From CAYNYF01 sp964401385 (GTDB lineage Bacteria > Planctomycetota > Phycisphaerae > SM23-33), in NCBI GenBank assembly GCA_964401385.1, contig CAYNYF010000121.1, positions 1-7,876 on the forward strand: 7,876 bases of DNA, read 5' to 3'. The notes beneath the pieces are model-generated. The model worked only from the letters and a program-made list of their open reading frames with translations. It was not told where the DNA came from and did not search any database. Position numbers and translations under genes: made by a program. How positions within the stretch are numbered: position 1 is the stretch's first letter; each line of letters opens with the position of its first letter. Positions 5,751 through 7,876 of this stretch are shown here, piece by piece.

Positions 5751-6647
5751 TTTTTTCGCCTTCACCTGCGTCCGCCGGAGCAGGCCGAGGAACTTGCTCT
5801 CGGCGCGGGTTGGCGTCTTCCCCTTCGGCCGGAGGATCCCCAGCGGGCGGACCCACTTGCGCTCGTCGCGGAAGCGGGCGTAGCAGAGGCTGCCGGTCGC
5901 CACTTCGCGCTCGATCACCGTCAACGGCAGGATGCTCGCCCCGGCGCCGATCTCGACGGCCCGCTTGAGGATCTCGTTGTTGTCGAACTCCATGGTCACG
6001 ACGACGCCGACCTTGGCGGCCTTGAGGCGCCGATCGATGTGCCGGCGCGTGGGCACATCCGGCTCGAAGGCGACGAAGCTCTCCCCGTTGAGCTCGGTGG
6101 CGGCGATGGACTTCCGCCCGACCAGCCGGTGCGTCGGGGCGAACACCGCCACCAGCTCCTCAATCTCAAACGGAATGACCTGGATGGACCGCTGGCGCTC
6201 AGGATAGGCCACCACGCCCAGCGCCAGCTCGCCGCCGGCCACGGCCGTGTAGATGCTGTGGGCCCGCATGTACTGCACGCGCAGCGTCACGTCCGGATGC
6301 AACTGCATGAATTGCTTGAAGTACGCGTCCAGGCTGTACATGCCCACCGAATAGATCGTCCCCACCCGCAGCACCCCGCGGATGCCCTCGGCCGCGCTGC
6401 GGACCTCGCCCGTCAGCGCCTCGTACCGCAGCAGGATGTCCCGGGCCCCGCGGTAGAAGGCCCGCCCGGCCTCGGTGGGCGTGACCAGCCCGCCGCCGCG
6501 CTGCACGAGCTGGGTGCCCAGCCGCCGCTCCAGCTTGGCGAGCTGCTGGGAGACGGCCGACTGGGAAATGAGGCTCATCTCGCCGGCCTTGGAAAAGCTG
6601 CCGCACTCCACGACGTTGCAGAACGTCTTCAGCACGTCCAGGTTCAT
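5745..6647 (-). CDS. LysR-family transcriptional regulator
   Basis: This 300-residue LysR-type regulator has an N-terminal winged helix-turn-helix at about residues 2-60, with recognition helix SQSAVSQQLAKLERRLG at 28-44 followed by LVTPTEAG. A linker helix runs to about residue 90, and the periplasmic-binding-like effector domain covers about 91-295. The length is standard. The start at 6647 (MNLDVLKTFC) is preferred over an ATG at 6674 because LysR proteins begin near this motif and GGAAGG lies about seven bases upstream. The ligand is unknown and the target is not obvious: no intact divergent gene is present, although a short ORF starts at 6758. Three phased hexamers and a TATAAT box in the upstream region suggest autoregulation. 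The C-terminal end is basic and its stop lies in a heptamer repeat. Confidence 0.92.
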   Translation of the reverse strand: MNLDVLKTFCNVVECGSFSKAGEMSLISQSAVSQQLAKLERRLGTQLVQRGGGLVTPTEAGRAFYRGARDILLRYEALTGEVRSAAEGIRGVLRVGTIYSVGMYSLDAYFKQFMQLHPDVTLRVQYMRAHSIYTAVAGGELALGVVAYPERQRSIQVIPFEIEELVAVFAPTHRLVGRKSIAATELNGESFVAFEPDVPTRRHIDRRLKAAKVGVVVTMEFDNNEILKRAVEIGAGASILPLTVIEREVATGSLCYARFRDERKWVRPLGILRPKGKTPTRAESKFLGLLRRTQVKAKKG

Positions 6648-6678
6648 GGCGGGCCTTCCGGGGCAGACAATCATTACT

Positions 6679-6747
6679 GCTTATTCATCGCCCACCTGAT
6701 TATAGGAACGCTTATCCGCGTTTTCCCGGGGAAATTACGAATAAGCG
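6679..6747. promoter_or_regulatory. Candidate LysR operator: three hexamers at 31-bp steps
   Basis: GCTTAT occurs at 6679-6684 and 6710-6715, and its reverse complement ATAAGC at 6741-6746. Start-to-start distances are exactly 31 bp each, close to three helical turns. The outer two extend to GCTTATTC and GAATAAGC, a perfect 8-base inverted pair. The sites bracket the candidate LysR promoter. LysR regulators typically bind several phased half-sites upstream of their own gene and a divergent target. Binding is inferred from position only. Confidence 0.4.
6699..6704 (-). promoter_or_regulatory. Candidate -10 box (TATAAT) of the LysR gene
   Basis: On the minus strand this is a perfect TATAAT, about 50 bases upstream of the LysR ATG, giving an expected leader of roughly 45 bases. 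No good -35 hexamer lies 16-18 bases upstream, which fits a regulated promoter. The middle GCTTAT hexamer (6710-6715) would sit between -10 and -35. Confidence 0.4.
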
Positions 6748-6757
6748 GAGGGCAGCA

Positions 6758-6910
6758 ATGTTTGAACAGTGGAGCCGCCACGGTCTGCACACGTTCCAAC
6801 AAATGAGTCGGCGAATTAAAAGAAGCCGAAACAGCAGAAGAGGTCCACGAATTACACTAATTGCAGGAAAGGGAAACAGCAGAAGAGGTTCACGAATTTC
6901 ACGAAGCTGA
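6758..6910 (+). CDS. Possible small basic ORF (50 aa), doubtful
   Basis: The ORF starts with MFEQWSRHGLHTFQQ and is preceded by GGAGGG five bases upstream of its ATG, a good ribosome binding site. It is divergent from the LysR gene, where LysR targets usually lie. From about residue 24 onward the product (NSRRG..., repeated) is encoded by the intergenic repeat at 6828-6908, so the natural 3' end may have been replaced. It could be the remnant of a LysR-controlled gene, or chance. No homology is recognised. Confidence 0.22.
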   Translation: MFEQWSRHGLHTFQQMSRRIKRSRNSRRGPRITLIAGKGNSRRGSRISRS

Positions 6911-6944
6911 AACGGCGAAATAGGTCCACGAATTGCACGAATCG
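6828..6944 (+). repeat. Three direct copies of a GAAACAGCAG...CACGAATT repeat
   Basis: Copies begin at 6828, 6873 and 6909. Each opens with GAAACRGC and AGAAGAGG or a variant, followed by YCACGAATT and a second CACGAA-like word. Spacing is 45 then 36 bp, so this is an irregular direct repeat and not a clean tandem array. It fills most of the gene-free stretch between LysR and the DUF362 gene. Similar CACGAATT-type words occur in intergenic DNA of environmental bacteria as far as I recall; their function is unknown. Confidence 0.7.
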
Positions 6945-6981
6945 GGCAGAATCGCTCAATAAGAAGAGGCCTTTCGGTCCT

Positions 6982-7008
6982 TTCGTGGAATTTGTGTAAT
7001 TCGTGGAC
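6982..7008 (-). repeat. Inverted copy of the CACGAATT repeat
   Basis: The minus strand reads GTCCACGAATTACACAAATT followed by CCACGAA, almost identical to 6843-6866. It lies just past the stop codon of the DUF362 gene, oriented like that gene. Pairing with the copies at 6843 or 6924 could form a stem downstream of the gene; there is no T-tract, so terminator function is doubtful. Confidence 0.7.
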
Positions 7009-7017
7009 TCCCCATAG

Positions 7018-7752
7018 CTATCGCAGCTTGGAGAGCCGATATTGCTTTGCTCCCAGGCGCAGCTTGCGGCACTCTTCGACCTGGATGTAGGGGTCCTTGC
7101 CGTGGATCTGCTGGAGCAGGTGGCCGGAGCCGCTGCGGCTCAGCGGCGGCGGCAGCGAGCCGACGATGAAGTTCTCGGCCTTGATCAGGTCCAGCGCGGC
7201 CGTCTCCACCGCGACGATGTCGTCGCCGGCGACGATACCGACGTCCGGCACGATCGAGGGCGTGGTGAAGCCCCAGCAGTCGCAGAACGGCGTGATGTTC
7301 AACAGCACCGTGATGTAGAAGACGCGGCCGGGATCGAAGCACTTGAGAGCCTCGCGGACCGCCAGGGCCATGCCGTGCTGGAAGTAGCGGTACCCGCGCT
7401 GGTCGATGGTGATGGCGTCGTTGGGGCAGACGAGCTGGCAGTGCATGCAGTACTTGCAGGCGTGATCGAAGATGGAGATCTTGCCGTCGACGTAGGTGAT
7501 GGCGTCGTTGGGGCAGTTGTCGCGGCAGAGCAGGCAACCCGTGCACTTGGAGGCGTCCCACTCGAAGCTGGCGCTCATGAGCCGGTGGATCCGGCTGCGC
7601 GTGGGCGAGTCGACGCAGCCCATGGCGATGTTCTTGATCGCCCCGCCGAAGCCGCTCTGGCCGTGGCCCTTGCCGTGGCTGAGCACGATCATGGCGTCGG
7701 CGTCGACGATGTTGCCGAGGCCATGGAAGAGGTCCTTCGACACGGTGGACAA
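7018..7752 (-). CDS. DUF362/ferredoxin protein, N-terminal part missing or outside the window
   Basis: The reading frame shows the DUF362 core ADAMIVLSHGKGH, GFGGAIKNIAMGC, two ferredoxin-type 4Fe-4S motifs, and the C-terminal DUF362 half with CDCWGFTTPS, VPDVGIVAGDDIVAVE and ALDLI. Counting from the TTG at 7752, the clusters are Cys70/73/76/80 and Cys99/102/105/109, each ending in CPNDAIT. Family members are usually about 370 residues, so some 100 or more N-terminal residues are absent. The frame has no stop up to position 7876, but beyond about 7750 it does not read as typical DUF362 N-terminus, base composition drops in GC, and the other strand resembles a VOC protein. The TTG start is therefore nominal: the gene is either partial at the window edge or truncated. 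It is probably an electron-transfer or redox enzyme of unknown substrate. Confidence 0.8.
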   Translation of the reverse strand: MSTVSKDLFHGLGNIVDADAMIVLSHGKGHGQSGFGGAIKNIAMGCVDSPTRSRIHRLMSASFEWDASKCTGCLLCRDNCPNDAITYVDGKISIFDHACKYCMHCQLVCPNDAITIDQRGYRYFQHGMALAVREALKCFDPGRVFYITVLLNITPFCDCWGFTTPSIVPDVGIVAGDDIVAVETAALDLIKAENFIVGSLPPPLSRSGSGHLLQQIHGKDPYIQVEECRKLRLGAKQYRLSKLR

Positions 7753-7876
7753 AAGATAGGCGATATCACCGCTTTTGAGGTCAAAGGCCAGGGCACGATG
7801 ACATTCGTCTATCTCGCAGATCCGGAAGGAAACATCATCGAACCATACTTTTCCTTCCCAACTATAGGATACCAGA
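7702..7876 (+). pseudogene. C-terminal half of a VOC (glyoxalase-fold) protein, N-terminus missing, runs off the window
   Basis: Plus-strand frame 1 reads VDDVAEAMEEVLRHGGQKIG, then a strand ending VKGQGTM, then TFVYLADPEGNIIE, and stays open to the window end. This order (VDDV helix, GG, G-G, then FVY-x-x-DPEGNIIE) is the C-terminal beta-alpha-beta half of vicinal oxygen chelate proteins; the final Glu of NIIE is the usual metal ligand position. The codons have an RNY bias and higher third-position GC than the opposite frame. There is no N-terminal half: upstream in this frame lies only the shadow of the DUF362 gene. It overlaps the nominal start of the DUF362 ORF by about 50 bases, so at least one of the two readings is broken here. 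The call rests on motif recognition only. Confidence 0.5.

Noticed and set aside
7753..7876. Minus-strand reading GKVWFDDVSF as a carbohydrate-binding-type motif upstream of DUF362
   Set aside because: The match is short, would be fused directly to DUF362 without a plausible linker, and the plus-strand VOC motif in the same DNA is longer and better placed.

Overview
This GC-rich bacterial window most resembles a planctomycete (Planctomycetota, possibly Phycisphaerae) or a related environmental lineage. The basis is family resemblance: an exported vWA-domain protein with a basic C-terminal helix, an exported HEAT-repeat protein, a DUF362/ferredoxin protein, and gene-free DNA full of small palindromic repeats. 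No rRNA, tRNA or marker gene fixes the taxon, so this is inference.

Layout. Positions 1-505 are gene-free and repeat-dense: an edge hairpin, a run of degenerate GGGAC motifs, two hairpin elements beginning with GTAG, then five tandem 52-bp units in an A-B-A-B-A order, each carrying the same type of hairpin in the opposite orientation. Positions 506-3293 hold two minus-strand genes for exported proteins: a HEAT-repeat protein (1758-3293) followed by a vWA-domain protein (506-1654). A 111-bp divergent spacer separates them from a plus-strand cluster: a PTR1-like pteridine-reductase-type SDR (3405-4139), a small membrane protein whose start overlaps the SDR stop by one base (4139-4498), and an aldo/keto reductase (4549-5472). 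Positions 5473-5744 hold two inverted clusters of a GAGGTTA heptamer; the second supplies the stop codon of a LysR-type regulator (5745-6647, minus). Upstream of the regulator are a good -10 box, three GCTTAT/ATAAGC hexamers at exactly 31-bp steps, and a possible small divergent ORF that runs into a second repeat family (6828-7008).

The right end carries the C-terminal two thirds of a DUF362 protein with two 4Fe-4S motifs (minus, 7018 to about 7752). Where its N-terminal part should continue, the opposite strand reads as the C-terminal half of a VOC/glyoxalase-fold protein (7702-7876, plus). Both families appear cut at the same place, which suggests a rearrangement junction or a chimeric assembly.

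The two exported proteins may act together at the cell surface, and the SDR, membrane protein and AKR are probably co-transcribed. The least explained material is the non-coding DNA, above all the GTAG-hairpin family, whose stems differ by paired base changes while loop and flanks stay constant, as in REP elements.
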